Origin: Massilia solisilvae
GTDB taxonomy: Bacteria; Pseudomonadota; Gammaproteobacteria; Burkholderiales; Burkholderiaceae_D
Length of the DNA: 64,000 nt
NCBI RefSeq assembly: GCF_024753215.1
Contig: NZ_JANUGV010000001.1
Location: forward strand, 620,001-684,000
Reading direction: 5' to 3'
Under the pieces are notes generated by a model. It did no database searches. It was not told the DNA's origin and saw only the letters and a program-made list of their open reading frames with translations. The position numbers and the translations under genes are program-made. This document shows positions 18,822-26,817 of the stretch, piece by piece (within the stretch, counting starts at the first letter, position 1; every line of letters starts with the position of its first letter).

Positions 18822-21800
18822 ATGTCTGAACAGAGTAACAAGCCTTCGCCCCCGGCGGCGCGCGCGTTTTCGCCTGATTCCAAGGTCCCGGACCGGCGAC
18901 AAAAGAGCGCCGGCGGAGACGCACGCGCATCGCAAAACGAAGGCGGCGAGGCGCGCCGCGCGCCGCGGCCGGAACGGCGCCAGGACCAGCCGCGCCGCGA
19001 GCAGGCAAGTGTTGGCAAAAAAGCCGTCGTTCCCGCGCAGGGCTCGGCGCCCCCCCGAGGAACCCATGCTGAGCCGGCAGGCAAGCGGCCTATGGATTCC
19101 CGACTGCGCGGGAATGATGGGTCTCTTTTGGCACAGAGGTCCGAGTTCCGCAATCCGCTGCCGCCGATTGCCTTCCCCGAGGAGCTGCCGGTATCGGGCC
19201 GGCGCGCGGAGATCGCCAAGGCGGTGCGGGAGAATCAGGTCGTGATCGTGTCCGGCGAGACTGGCTCGGGCAAGACCACGCAGCTGCCCAAGATCTGCCT
19301 TGAACTGGGCCGCGGCAGCAAAGGCCTGATCGGTCACACGCAGCCGCGCCGCATTGCGGCATCCTCCACCGCCAAGCGCATCGCGCACGAACTGGGCTCG
19401 CCGCTGGGCGAGCATGTCGGCTTCAAGGTGCGTTTCACGGACACGCTGCAGAAGGGCGCCTCGGTCAAGCTGATGACCGACGGTATCCTGCTGGCCGAGA
19501 CGCAGACTGACCCGCTGCTCAAGGCCTACGACACGATCATCATCGACGAGGCGCACGAGCGCAGCCTGAACATCGATTTTTTGCTCGGGTACCTGAAACA
19601 GATCCTGCCGCGCCGGCCGGACCTGAAGGTGATCATCACGTCCGCGACCATCGACGCGGACCGCTTTGCGCGCCACTTCGGCACAGCCGACAAGCCCGCA
19701 CCGGTGATCGAGGTCTCGGGCCGCCTGTACAAGGTCGAGGTGCGCTACCGCCCGGTGGAGAGCGAGGTCGTGTCGCCGCCCGGCACCGACCCGAACAAGG
19801 TAACCAAGGCACAGGCGGCGCGCGACAAGCGCGACCTGATCGACGCGGTGGTGGACGGCGTGGACGAACTGGCGCGCATCGGCCAGGGCGACGTGCTGGT
19901 GTTCCTGCCCGGCGAGCGCGAGATCCGCGACTGCGCCGAGGCGCTGCGCAAGCACCATCCGCCGCACGTGGAGATCCTGCCGCTGTTCGCGCGCCTGTCG
20001 GTGGAAGAGCAGGACCGCGTGTTCCGCACCACGAACGCGCGCCGCATCGTGCTGGCGACGAACGTGGCCGAGACTTCGCTCACGGTGCCGGGCATTCGCT
20101 ACGTGGTGGACTCGGGCCTGGCGCGCGTGAAGCGCTACAGCTTCCGCAACAAGGTCGAGCAGCTGCAGGTGGAGCCGATTTCGCAGGCCGCCGCCAACCA
20201 GCGCGCCGGCCGCTGCGGCCGCGTGGCCGACGGCGTGTGCATTCGCCTGTACGACGAGGAGGACTTCAAGCAGCGTCCGAAATTCTCGGACCCGGAGATT
20301 TTGCGCTCGTCGCTGGCGGCGGTCATCCTGCGCATGAAGTCGCTGCATCTGACCGACGTCGAGAGTTTCCTGTTCATCGAACCGCCGCAGGGCCGCGCGA
20401 TCGCGGACGGCTACCAGCTGCTGCAGGAAGTGGGCGCGGTCGACGAGTTCAACCAGTTGACACCACTGGGCCGCAAGCTGGCCAAGCTGCCGCTCGATCC
20501 GCGCGTGGGCCGCATGATCCTGGCTGCATTGGATAACGCCTGCCTGACCGAGATGCTGGTGGTGGCTTCCGCGCTGTCCGTGCAGGACCCGCGCGACCGC
20601 CCGATCGAGTACCAGCAGCAGGCCGACGAGAAGCACAAGAAATTCGCCGACGAGAAGAGCGAGTTCCTGTCGTACCTGAAGATCTGGCGCTGGTTCGAGC
20701 AGGCGATCGAGCACAAGAAGAGCAACCGCCAGTTGCAGGACACCTGCCGCGAGAACTTCCTGTCGCAGCTGCGCCTGCGCGAGTGGCGCGACGTGCACTC
20801 GCAGCTGGTCACCATCGTCAAGGAGCAGGGCTGGCGCATGAACGAGTCGCCCGCCACCTACGACCAGCTGCACATGGCGCTGCTCACGGGCCTGTTGGGG
20901 AACATCGGCTTCAAGGGCGAGGACGAGCAGGGCGGGCAGTACCTGGGCGCGCGCGGCATCAAGTTCCACATCTGGCCGGGCTCGTCGCTGTCGAAGAAGC
21001 CGGGCAAGTGGGTGATGGCTGCCGAGCTGGTCGAGACCACGCGCCTGTACGCGCGCACGATCGCGCAGATCCAGCCCGAGTGGGTGGAGAAGATCGGCGC
21101 GCACCTGCTGAAAAAATCGTGGGGCGAGCCGCGCTGGGAAAAGCGCCCGGCGCAGGTGACCGCGAGCGAGCGCGCCACGCTGTACGGCATCGTGGTGTAC
21201 AGCCAGCGCCGCATCAACTACGCGCTGCACAACCCGGCCGAGGCACGCGAGATATTCATCCGCGACGCGCTGGTGGCGGGCGATTACGACACGCGCGCGG
21301 CCTTCTTCGCCCACAACCACAAGCTGGTGCGCGAAATCGAGAACCTCGAGCACAAGTCGCGCCGCCAGGACGTGCTGGTGGACGACCAGTTGATCTACGC
21401 CTTCTACGACAAGGAGATCCCGGCATCGGTGGTGAACGGCGCCGGATTCGAGAAGTGGTACAAGGACGCGGCGCACGACAATCCCAAGCTCCTGTTCCTG
21501 AACCGGGAAGAGCTGATGCGGCACGAGGCGGCGGGCGTGACCACCGAGCTGTTCCCGAAGACGATGAACGTCACGGGCATCGAGATGGGCCTCTCATACC
21601 ATTTCGAACCCGGCAGCGTGCGCGATGGCGTGACGCTCACGGTGCCGCTGTTCGCGCTCAACCAGATCCCGCGCGAGCGCGCGGACTGGCTGGTGCCGGG
21701 CATGCTGAAGGAGAAGGTACACCTGTTGCTCAAATCGCTGCCGCAGAAGCTGCGCCGCCATTGCGTACCGCTGCCCGATTTCGCGGCGCGCTTCGTGGAC

Positions 21801-22994
21801 CGGATCACGGATGCGGGCGCGTTCGGGCGCGGCGACCTGATCGACGTGCTGATCGCGGACGTGCGCGCGCAGACCGGTGTGCAGGTGCTCACGGGCGACT
21901 TCAAGCTCGAGACGCTGCCGGCACACCTGTCGATGAATTTCAAGGTGGTGGACGAGCACGGCCGCCAGCTGGACATGGGCCGCAACCTGGCGACCCTGCA
22001 GGCCGAGCTGGGCGGGCAGGCGCGCAAAAGCTTCCAGAAGATGGCCGAGGCGGCGCCCGCGCCGGCCGCGGCAGCCAGACCGCAGGCAGGGGCAGCACCC
22101 GCGGCCAAACAGAAGGCCGCCGCCGCACCCGAGCCGGCGGTGAGCCAGCACACCAACATCACGACCTGGAACTTTGGCGAGTTGCCGGAGCTGCTGGAGA
22201 TCAGCCAGGGCAAGCTCACGCTGATCGGCTTTCCCGCGCTGGTGGACAAGAAGACGCACTGCGACCTGGAAGTGTTCGACGACCCGAACGTGGCCGCGCG
22301 CACGCACCGCATTGGCCTGCGCCGCCTGTTCGCCCTGCAGTTCAAGGAGCAGCTCAAGTTCGCCGAGAAGAACATCCCCGGCCTGCAGCAGATGGGCATG
22401 CAGTTCATGTCGGTGGGCAGCCCGGACGAGCTGCGCGACCAGATCGTGAACAAGGCCATCGACATCGCCTGCCTGCAGGATCCGCTGCCGATCGACGAAG
22501 GCTCGTTCAACAAGCGCAAGGACGAAGGGAAGGGGCGCCTGGGCCTCTTGATCAACGAGATCGCGCGGCTGGTGGGACAGATCCTGCAGGAGTTCTACGT
22601 GCTGCCGAAGAAGCTGCAAAGCCTGCCGCAGCAGGTGTCGAGCGACATCCAGTCGCAATTGCAGGCTCTGGTGCACAAGCGTTTCATCGACGAGAACGAG
22701 TACAGCCAGCTGGCGCACTTCCCGCGCTACCTGAAGGCGATCAATGTGCGTATCGAGAAGTTGCGCGGTAATCCCGCGCGCGACGCGCAGCTGATGGCGG
22801 AGTGGCAGAACGCGGCCACCCAGTTCCAGCGGACCTCGCGCAACCAGCCGCTGAAGAACCTGGACCCGCGCATGGTCGAGTTCCGCTGGCTGCTGGAGGA
22901 ACTGCGCGTGTCGCTGTTCGCGCAGGAGCTGCGCACGCCGATGCCGGTGTCGGCCAAGCGGCTGCAGAAGGTGTGGGAGTCGATGCTGCGCTGA
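18822..22994 (+). CDS. hrpA: ATP-dependent RNA helicase HrpA (DEAH box)
   Basis: A 1390-residue DEAH-box helicase, longer than E. coli HrpA (1300). Walker A is GETGSGKTT (about 145-153), and the DEAH motif begins at residue 241 (IIIDEAHERS). SAT (ITSATID) and QRAGRCGR in motif VI are present, followed by the HA2/OB-type region and the HrpA C-terminal DUF3418. HrpA works on stalled ribosomes and mRNA. Two oddities: residues 68-100 are translated from a family B dispersed repeat (19025-19120), and an Ala/Pro-rich linker (about 1078-1110) interrupts the C-terminal part. Both are in likely disordered segments and keep the frame open. Confidence 0.95.
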   Translation: MSEQSNKPSPPAARAFSPDSKVPDRRQKSAGGDARASQNEGGEARRAPRPERRQDQPRREQASVGKKAVVPAQGSAPPRGTHAEPAGKRPMDSRLRGNDGSLLAQRSEFRNPLPPIAFPEELPVSGRRAEIAKAVRENQVVIVSGETGSGKTTQLPKICLELGRGSKGLIGHTQPRRIAASSTAKRIAHELGSPLGEHVGFKVRFTDTLQKGASVKLMTDGILLAETQTDPLLKAYDTIIIDEAHERSLNIDFLLGYLKQILPRRPDLKVIITSATIDADRFARHFGTADKPAPVIEVSGRLYKVEVRYRPVESEVVSPPGTDPNKVTKAQAARDKRDLIDAVVDGVDELARIGQGDVLVFLPGEREIRDCAEALRKHHPPHVEILPLFARLSVEEQDRVFRTTNARRIVLATNVAETSLTVPGIRYVVDSGLARVKRYSFRNKVEQLQVEPISQAAANQRAGRCGRVADGVCIRLYDEEDFKQRPKFSDPEILRSSLAAVILRMKSLHLTDVESFLFIEPPQGRAIADGYQLLQEVGAVDEFNQLTPLGRKLAKLPLDPRVGRMILAALDNACLTEMLVVASALSVQDPRDRPIEYQQQADEKHKKFADEKSEFLSYLKIWRWFEQAIEHKKSNRQLQDTCRENFLSQLRLREWRDVHSQLVTIVKEQGWRMNESPATYDQLHMALLTGLLGNIGFKGEDEQGGQYLGARGIKFHIWPGSSLSKKPGKWVMAAELVETTRLYARTIAQIQPEWVEKIGAHLLKKSWGEPRWEKRPAQVTASERATLYGIVVYSQRRINYALHNPAEAREIFIRDALVAGDYDTRAAFFAHNHKLVREIENLEHKSRRQDVLVDDQLIYAFYDKEIPASVVNGAGFEKWYKDAAHDNPKLLFLNREELMRHEAAGVTTELFPKTMNVTGIEMGLSYHFEPGSVRDGVTLTVPLFALNQIPRERADWLVPGMLKEKVHLLLKSLPQKLRRHCVPLPDFAARFVDRITDAGAFGRGDLIDVLIADVRAQTGVQVLTGDFKLETLPAHLSMNFKVVDEHGRQLDMGRNLATLQAELGGQARKSFQKMAEAAPAPAAAARPQAGAAPAAKQKAAAAPEPAVSQHTNITTWNFGELPELLEISQGKLTLIGFPALVDKKTHCDLEVFDDPNVAARTHRIGLRRLFALQFKEQLKFAEKNIPGLQQMGMQFMSVGSPDELRDQIVNKAIDIACLQDPLPIDEGSFNKRKDEGKGRLGLLINEIARLVGQILQEFYVLPKKLQSLPQQVSSDIQSQLQALVHKRFIDENEYSQLAHFPRYLKAINVRIEKLRGNPARDAQLMAEWQNAATQFQRTSRNQPLKNLDPRMVEFRWLLEELRVSLFAQELRTPMPVSAKRLQKVWESMLR
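19025..19120. repeat. Family B-like repeat inside the hrpA reading frame
   Basis: Inverted ends TCGTTCCCGCGCAG (19027-19040) and CTGCGCGGGAATGA (19104-19117) differ at one paired position. The inner parts carry GAACCCATGCTGAGCC and CTATGGATTCCCG. The segment is translated in frame as hrpA residues 68-100 (ending MDSRLRGNDG), a peptide typical of such repeats when read through. Confidence 0.75.
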
Positions 22995-23017
22995 TGACGG
23001 GCTGCGCTGGCGCTGGT

Positions 23018-23052
23018 TGAACGCGTGGGCAGGAAGACCTGCCCACCCTACG
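23018..23052. repeat. Family A repeat, locus 3 (single unit)
   Basis: One unit, TGAACGCGTGGGCAGG through CCTGCCCACCCTACG, just after hrpA. It is the only single-unit locus and could serve as the terminator hairpin between hrpA and the converging PRC-barrel gene. Confidence 0.8.
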
Positions 23053-23107
23053 CACGCGATGGTGTTTTGCGTTCAGGCGCCTTGTGGAGCGCCGATACGC
23101 CGGCAGC

Positions 23108-23752
23108 CTAGAGATCGCTGCCGCCGGTGCGGTCCTTGGTCCCGCGCATGCCGCCGCCGGAAGTGGAGCCAAGGTCGCTGCTCGACCCGATGCTGCTGGA
23201 ACCGGCGCCGCCCAGGCTGGAGCTGCCCGCACCCGTGGTGGAAGAGCTGCCTGCCATGCCCGCGCCCATGCCGGCGCCGGCACCGGCGCCACCCATGCCG
23301 CTGACCATGCCGCCCATCGCCACGCCCGGGCCCATGCTCGGCCCGCCTGCGCGGTGCGGATCGGTGCCGTAGAAGCTGTGGATCTGGTTGGCCCAGGTGA
23401 TGTCGCTCATGTCGGGCCACGCATCGGGGTTGAAGCCGGGCGCGGTTTTCAGGCGCTCCTTGTCGATGTTGAGCACGAAGCGCTTGTTGACGGTGTCCAG
23501 GTGCAGTGCCTGCCACGGCACGGCAAACAGCTTTTCGCCCATGCCGAGGAAGCCGCCGAACGCCAGCACCGCATAGGCGACCTGGCCGGTGCCCATGTCG
23601 AGCATGATTTCCTTGATGTCCCCAAGGCTCTCGTCGTTGCCATTGACAACGTCGTCGCCGATGAGGGTGTCCGCGCCCATCAGCGCCGGACCGGGGCCGG
23701 CGCTGGTTTTGTCTTTGTACATCCCATACTTGTCACGATCGATATAGCTCAT
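23108..23752 (-). CDS. PRC-barrel domain protein with Gly/Ser/Met-rich tail
   Basis: A 214-residue protein. Residues about 25-105 form a PRC-barrel (GADTLIGDDVVNGNDESLGDIKEIMLDMGTGQVAYAVLAFGGFLGMGEKLFAVPWQAL), a fold found in photosynthetic reaction-centre H subunits, RimM and many stress proteins. The last 75 residues are low complexity: Met/Gly/Ala repeats (MGGMVSGMGGAGAG...) then Ser/Thr/Gly runs. ATG 23752 follows AGGAG. No signal peptide. Such proteins are common in Oxalobacteraceae; function unknown. The tail is likely disordered. Confidence 0.85.
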   Translation of the reverse strand: MSYIDRDKYGMYKDKTSAGPGPALMGADTLIGDDVVNGNDESLGDIKEIMLDMGTGQVAYAVLAFGGFLGMGEKLFAVPWQALHLDTVNKRFVLNIDKERLKTAPGFNPDAWPDMSDITWANQIHSFYGTDPHRAGGPSMGPGVAMGGMVSGMGGAGAGAGMGAGMAGSSSTTGAGSSSLGGAGSSSIGSSSDLGSTSGGGMRGTKDRTGGSDL

Positions 23753-24000
23753 GTCGTATCTCCTGGTGATGAAACTGCGGGCAAGCCGGTTGTGCAGCCG
23801 GCACAGGTTAGAGGCCAGGACGGTGGCACGTTTGAGGTGCATCAATCGTGCCGGGACGGCCGCCGCCTCTCGGAAATTTCGGTGACTCTCCACACGCCCG
23901 TCGGCGAAGTACTGTTGTGTTATCGCCAAATGAGCGGCAGCGCACAGAGCAGGGATTGCGTGATAGCTATGCTGAAAAGGAAATCTTGGAGGCTATCAAC

Positions 24001-24120
24001 ATGTTCGTCACCCCGCGCTGCAACTACGCCGGCCCGCGTGGCCAGCTGATCCCGACCCGCTCGTTTGCTTTCCTGGTCGCACGCCTGGGCGGCCTGCTGT
24101 TCGGGTGGTTGCGACGCTGA
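24001..24120 (+). CDS. Possible small basic protein (39 residues)
   Basis: ATG 24001 is preceded by a strong GGAGG (23988-23992) at 8-nt spacing. The frame encodes 39 residues: a polar start with Cys and Pro/Gly (MFVTPRCNYAGPRGQ), then a short hydrophobic amphipathic segment (SFAFLVARLGGLLFGW) and LRR. That could be a membrane-associated peptide. No family recognised. The 248-bp gap before it, after the PRC-barrel start, holds its presumed promoter. Coding is likely from the ribosome binding site but unproven. Confidence 0.45.
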   Translation: MFVTPRCNYAGPRGQLIPTRSFAFLVARLGGLLFGWLRR

Positions 24121-24210
24121 GCGCATGCCAGCGCAAACGTCGATACTAGTCCTGATCGCGGATCGGCGGCGTACGGTTCGATGCGAGCGCCGGGATGGCC
24201 GGCAGCGGGA

Positions 24211-24624
24211 CTAGGCGGCCGGGCCGTGGGCCAGCAGTGCGGCGGAGAAGGCGCCGAAGTCGTCGAGGCCGCGCTTGATGATGGTGACCAGGGCCGGTAG
24301 CGGGGCGGCCTGGTAGTCCCACTCGGCGCGGCAGAATTCGCCGGTGCGCTTGAGGTCTTCGGCCAGCGCGGGATCGACCAGGCCGCGCTCGGCCAGCAGG
24401 GTGATCACCGCGCGCTCGTCCTTGGCAAGCACGCCATTGTTGCCGAGAATGTAGTCGCCCATCTCGACTGCCGCTTCCCACGCCCGGATGATGTTGAGGG
24501 TGGCCGCGTCCTGGCGCGTCACGTCGGCCGAGAAGGTGGTCGGATCCTTTTCGTATTCGTCGCGCGCGCGCTTGCAGCAGCGTTCGATGGTGCCAGCCTT
24601 GCTTGTCAGTACCTCGTCGGCCAT
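24211..24624 (-). CDS. HepT-like (DUF86) HEPN protein with lost catalytic motif
   Basis: A 137-residue all-helical protein that follows the HepT/DUF86 pattern along its length: TSKAGTIERCCKRARDEY, RQDAATLNIIRAWEAAVEMGDYIL, KDERAVITLLAERGLVDPALAEDLKRTGEF, and a final helix TIIKRGLDDFGAFSAALL. HepT toxins are RNases with an RX4HXY motif. Here the corresponding segment is FCRAEWDY, so the catalytic Arg and His are replaced by Phe and Trp while the Tyr is kept. No MntA nucleotidyltransferase gene is adjacent. It is therefore probably not a working toxin. Family placement is by motif order, not a search. Confidence 0.75.
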   Translation of the reverse strand: MADEVLTSKAGTIERCCKRARDEYEKDPTTFSADVTRQDAATLNIIRAWEAAVEMGDYILGNNGVLAKDERAVITLLAERGLVDPALAEDLKRTGEFCRAEWDYQAAPLPALVTIIKRGLDDFGAFSAALLAHGPAA

Positions 24625-24652
24625 GGGTATCCTCCGGTTGTGCTTGGATCGG

Positions 24653-25894
24653 CTAGAGCAGGAAAAGTGCCGCTGCGACGATAGTGGGGACCAGTGCGCC
24701 CAGGAACAAGCCCACTGCCCCGATCGATTCGTCGTCAAAGCCGTTGCGCAACAGGGCCACGCCGGCCGGGTTGGGCGCGTTGGCGATCACGGTCAGGCCG
24801 CCGCCGCCGACTGCGCCGGCCACCAGCATGTACTTGGCGTGGTCGGACAGCCCGACGATCAGCGAGCCGAGGTAGGTGAGGGCGGCGTTGTCGGTGATCG
24901 CGGTCAGGCCCAGCGCGCCGAAGAACAGCTCGGTGGGGCCAAGGCTGGACACGATCGGCTGCAGCCACCACTGCTGCATGCCGCCGAGCACGACCAGTCC
25001 GGCCAAGAAAAAGCCAACCAGCAATCCTTCCTTCAGGATCAGCGGGTCCTGGTAGCGTTCGTACGCCTTGGTAAAGCCGAGGAACAGCATGAACAGGCCG
25101 AGAAACACGACCGGATGGTGGGCGAACTTGACCACCGCGGCCAGGAATGCGAGATGGATCAGCGAGACCGTCAGCGGCACCGTGTGGTCCTCGGCGGGCG
25201 GCGCGCTGGCCAGGTGCTTGCGCATCAAGAGCGCCACGCCGGTCGCGTTGATGGCGACCGCGAGCGCCGCACGCCAGCCGATGTGCGCGGCCATGAACGC
25301 GGTATCCCAGCCCCAGTTGGCGGCCACCATCAGCACCGGCGGCGCGGCGTAGGCGGTGAGGGTGCCGCCGATCGAGACGTTGACGAACAACACGCCGAGC
25401 GCGGCGTACTTGATCCACTCCGGCATGCCGGGACGGAACACGATCGGCGCCAGCATCAGGGCGGCGAGCGTCATCGCGGCCGGCTCGGTGATGAGCGAAC
25501 CGGCCAGCGGCACCAGCGCCAGCCCCAGCCAGGCCAGCGCCAGTTCGGTGCGCACCGGCGCCAGGTGCGCGATGGTGCGCAACAGGGTGCGCACCGCATC
25601 GAGCACGGGGCGCGAGGCTGCCACCACCATGACCACGAACACGAACAGCGGCTCGGCGTACTGGCGCGATTCGGCGTAAGCGGTGGCGGCCTGGCCGCCT
25701 TCGACCAGCGCCATGGCCACCAGCAGCACGAAGGCCCAGAAGCCGAACACGATCTCCACCTCGCCCAGCAGGTGGAACAAGCCGGCGTGGCGCGGATGGC
25801 GGTCCGCCAGTTGCTCGAAGGCCTTGGTGCTGAACGTGTGTACCAGGGCCAGGCCGAACACGACGGCGCTGATGAGCTGGATCGGGGTGGTCAT
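24653..25894 (-). CDS. Putative Na+/H+ antiporter-like integral membrane protein
   Basis: A 413-residue protein with about eleven hydrophobic segments, for example LISAVVFGLALVHTF, FWAFVLLVAMALV, PLFVFVVMVVAA, YAALGVLFVNVSIGGTLTAYAAPPVLMVAA and SIGAVGLFLGALVPTIVAAALFLL. The phrases ITEPAAMTLAALML and ITDNAALTYLGSLIVGL are typical of the putative Na+/H+ antiporter (Na_H_antiport_3) and ion-transporter superfamily folds. It would sit in the inner membrane and exchange cations. ATG 25894 follows GGGAGG. Transport activity is by family only. Confidence 0.8.
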   Translation of the reverse strand: MTTPIQLISAVVFGLALVHTFSTKAFEQLADRHPRHAGLFHLLGEVEIVFGFWAFVLLVAMALVEGGQAATAYAESRQYAEPLFVFVVMVVAASRPVLDAVRTLLRTIAHLAPVRTELALAWLGLALVPLAGSLITEPAAMTLAALMLAPIVFRPGMPEWIKYAALGVLFVNVSIGGTLTAYAAPPVLMVAANWGWDTAFMAAHIGWRAALAVAINATGVALLMRKHLASAPPAEDHTVPLTVSLIHLAFLAAVVKFAHHPVVFLGLFMLFLGFTKAYERYQDPLILKEGLLVGFFLAGLVVLGGMQQWWLQPIVSSLGPTELFFGALGLTAITDNAALTYLGSLIVGLSDHAKYMLVAGAVGGGGLTVIANAPNPAGVALLRNGFDDESIGAVGLFLGALVPTIVAAALFLL

Positions 25895-26072
25895 GCGCGC
25901 TGCCTCCCGCATGGCCGGGAGAGGACGGGAAAACGGTGGAACTTATTTTTCATCGGTGAGTCTGGTCAACAAGGCAAGCCATTATCCACCTTTTCGCCGG
26001 GCGGGCGGATTTTCCGCCGGCACGTCGCGCACGAAACACGATAGCTCTTGCCAAAAACGGGCTCGCCGGGTA

Positions 26073-26088
26073 CTGTATGTTTATACAG
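26073..26088 (+). promoter_or_regulatory. LexA box of imuA-imuB
   Basis: CTGTATGTTTATACAG is a perfect CTGT-N8-ACAG SOS box, 21 nt before the imuA ATG. The surrounding TACTGT...ACAGTAGTT is repeated almost exactly in front of dnaE2 (43212-43232). Confidence 0.92.
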
Positions 26089-26109
26089 TAGTTATTCACT
26101 CATCCCGCC

Positions 26110-26817
26110 ATGAACAGTTCCGAATCCATCGCCGCGCCGGAGGCTTTGCACCCGTCGCTCTGGCGCGCTTCGCAGCTCGCGCAGGCCGACACGCGCTGCG
26201 TCGATACCGGTCACCCGGCCCTGTCGGCGCAGCTGCCCGGCGGCGGCTGGCCCTCCGGCACACTGGTCGACCTGTTGGTGCAGCAACCCGGCATTGGCGA
26301 AATTCGCCTGCTCAAGCCGGCGCTGGCCCGGGTCGCCGAGCGCCGCATCGTGCTCCTGGCGCCGCCGCACGCACCGCAAGCCCTGGCGCTGGCCGCGCTG
26401 GGCCTGGCGCCGTCGCAGCTCGTCTGGATACGCGCCAGCCGCAGTGCGGACGCGCTGTGGGCGGCCGAGCAGGTGCTCAAGAGCGGCAGCTGCGGCGCGT
26501 TGCTGCTCTGGCAGCAGCATGCGCGTGGCGAAAGCCTGCGCCGACTGCACCTGGCGGCCCAAAGCGGCGAAACCCTGTTCTTCCTGTTCCGGCCGCTGGC
26601 CGCGGCGCAGGACGCATCGCCCGCGCCGCTGCGGCTGGCCTTGCGCCCGGCCGCCGGCGGCATCGACATCGGCTTCGTCAAACGCCGGGGACCGCAGCGC
26701 GACGCGCCGCTGTTCCTGCCACTCACCCCTTCCTTGCTGCAGCGTCATGCGACTCTGGATCGGCCTTTGCCTGCCCCAGCTCCCGCTCGAGGTCTTCAGC
26801 CCGCACTGGTCGGCTGA
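26110..26817 (+). CDS. imuA: SOS mutasome protein ImuA
   Basis: A 235-residue RecA/SulA-like protein of the ImuA family. Visible features: LWRASQLAQADTRCVDTGHPALSAQLPGGGWPSGTLVDLLVQQPGIGEIRLLKPAL, the typical opening, and a central beta strand CGALLLWQQ. ImuA works with ImuB and the polymerase DnaE2 in error-prone translesion synthesis after DNA damage. It is under the LexA box at 26073 and its 3' end overlaps the imuB start by 71 bp, so the pair is coupled. Confidence 0.92.
   Translation: MNSSESIAAPEALHPSLWRASQLAQADTRCVDTGHPALSAQLPGGGWPSGTLVDLLVQQPGIGEIRLLKPALARVAERRIVLLAPPHAPQALALAALGLAPSQLVWIRASRSADALWAAEQVLKSGSCGALLLWQQHARGESLRRLHLAAQSGETLFFLFRPLAAAQDASPAPLRLALRPAAGGIDIGFVKRRGPQRDAPLFLPLTPSLLQRHATLDRPLPAPAPARGLQPALVG

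Noticed and set aside
18768-21524. A very long minus-strand frame continuing upstream of argA (over 1300 codons in total)
   Set aside because: It runs antisense to hrpA, whose DEAH-helicase motifs are unambiguous; only the argA part has recognisable protein sequence. Long antisense frames are common at this GC content.
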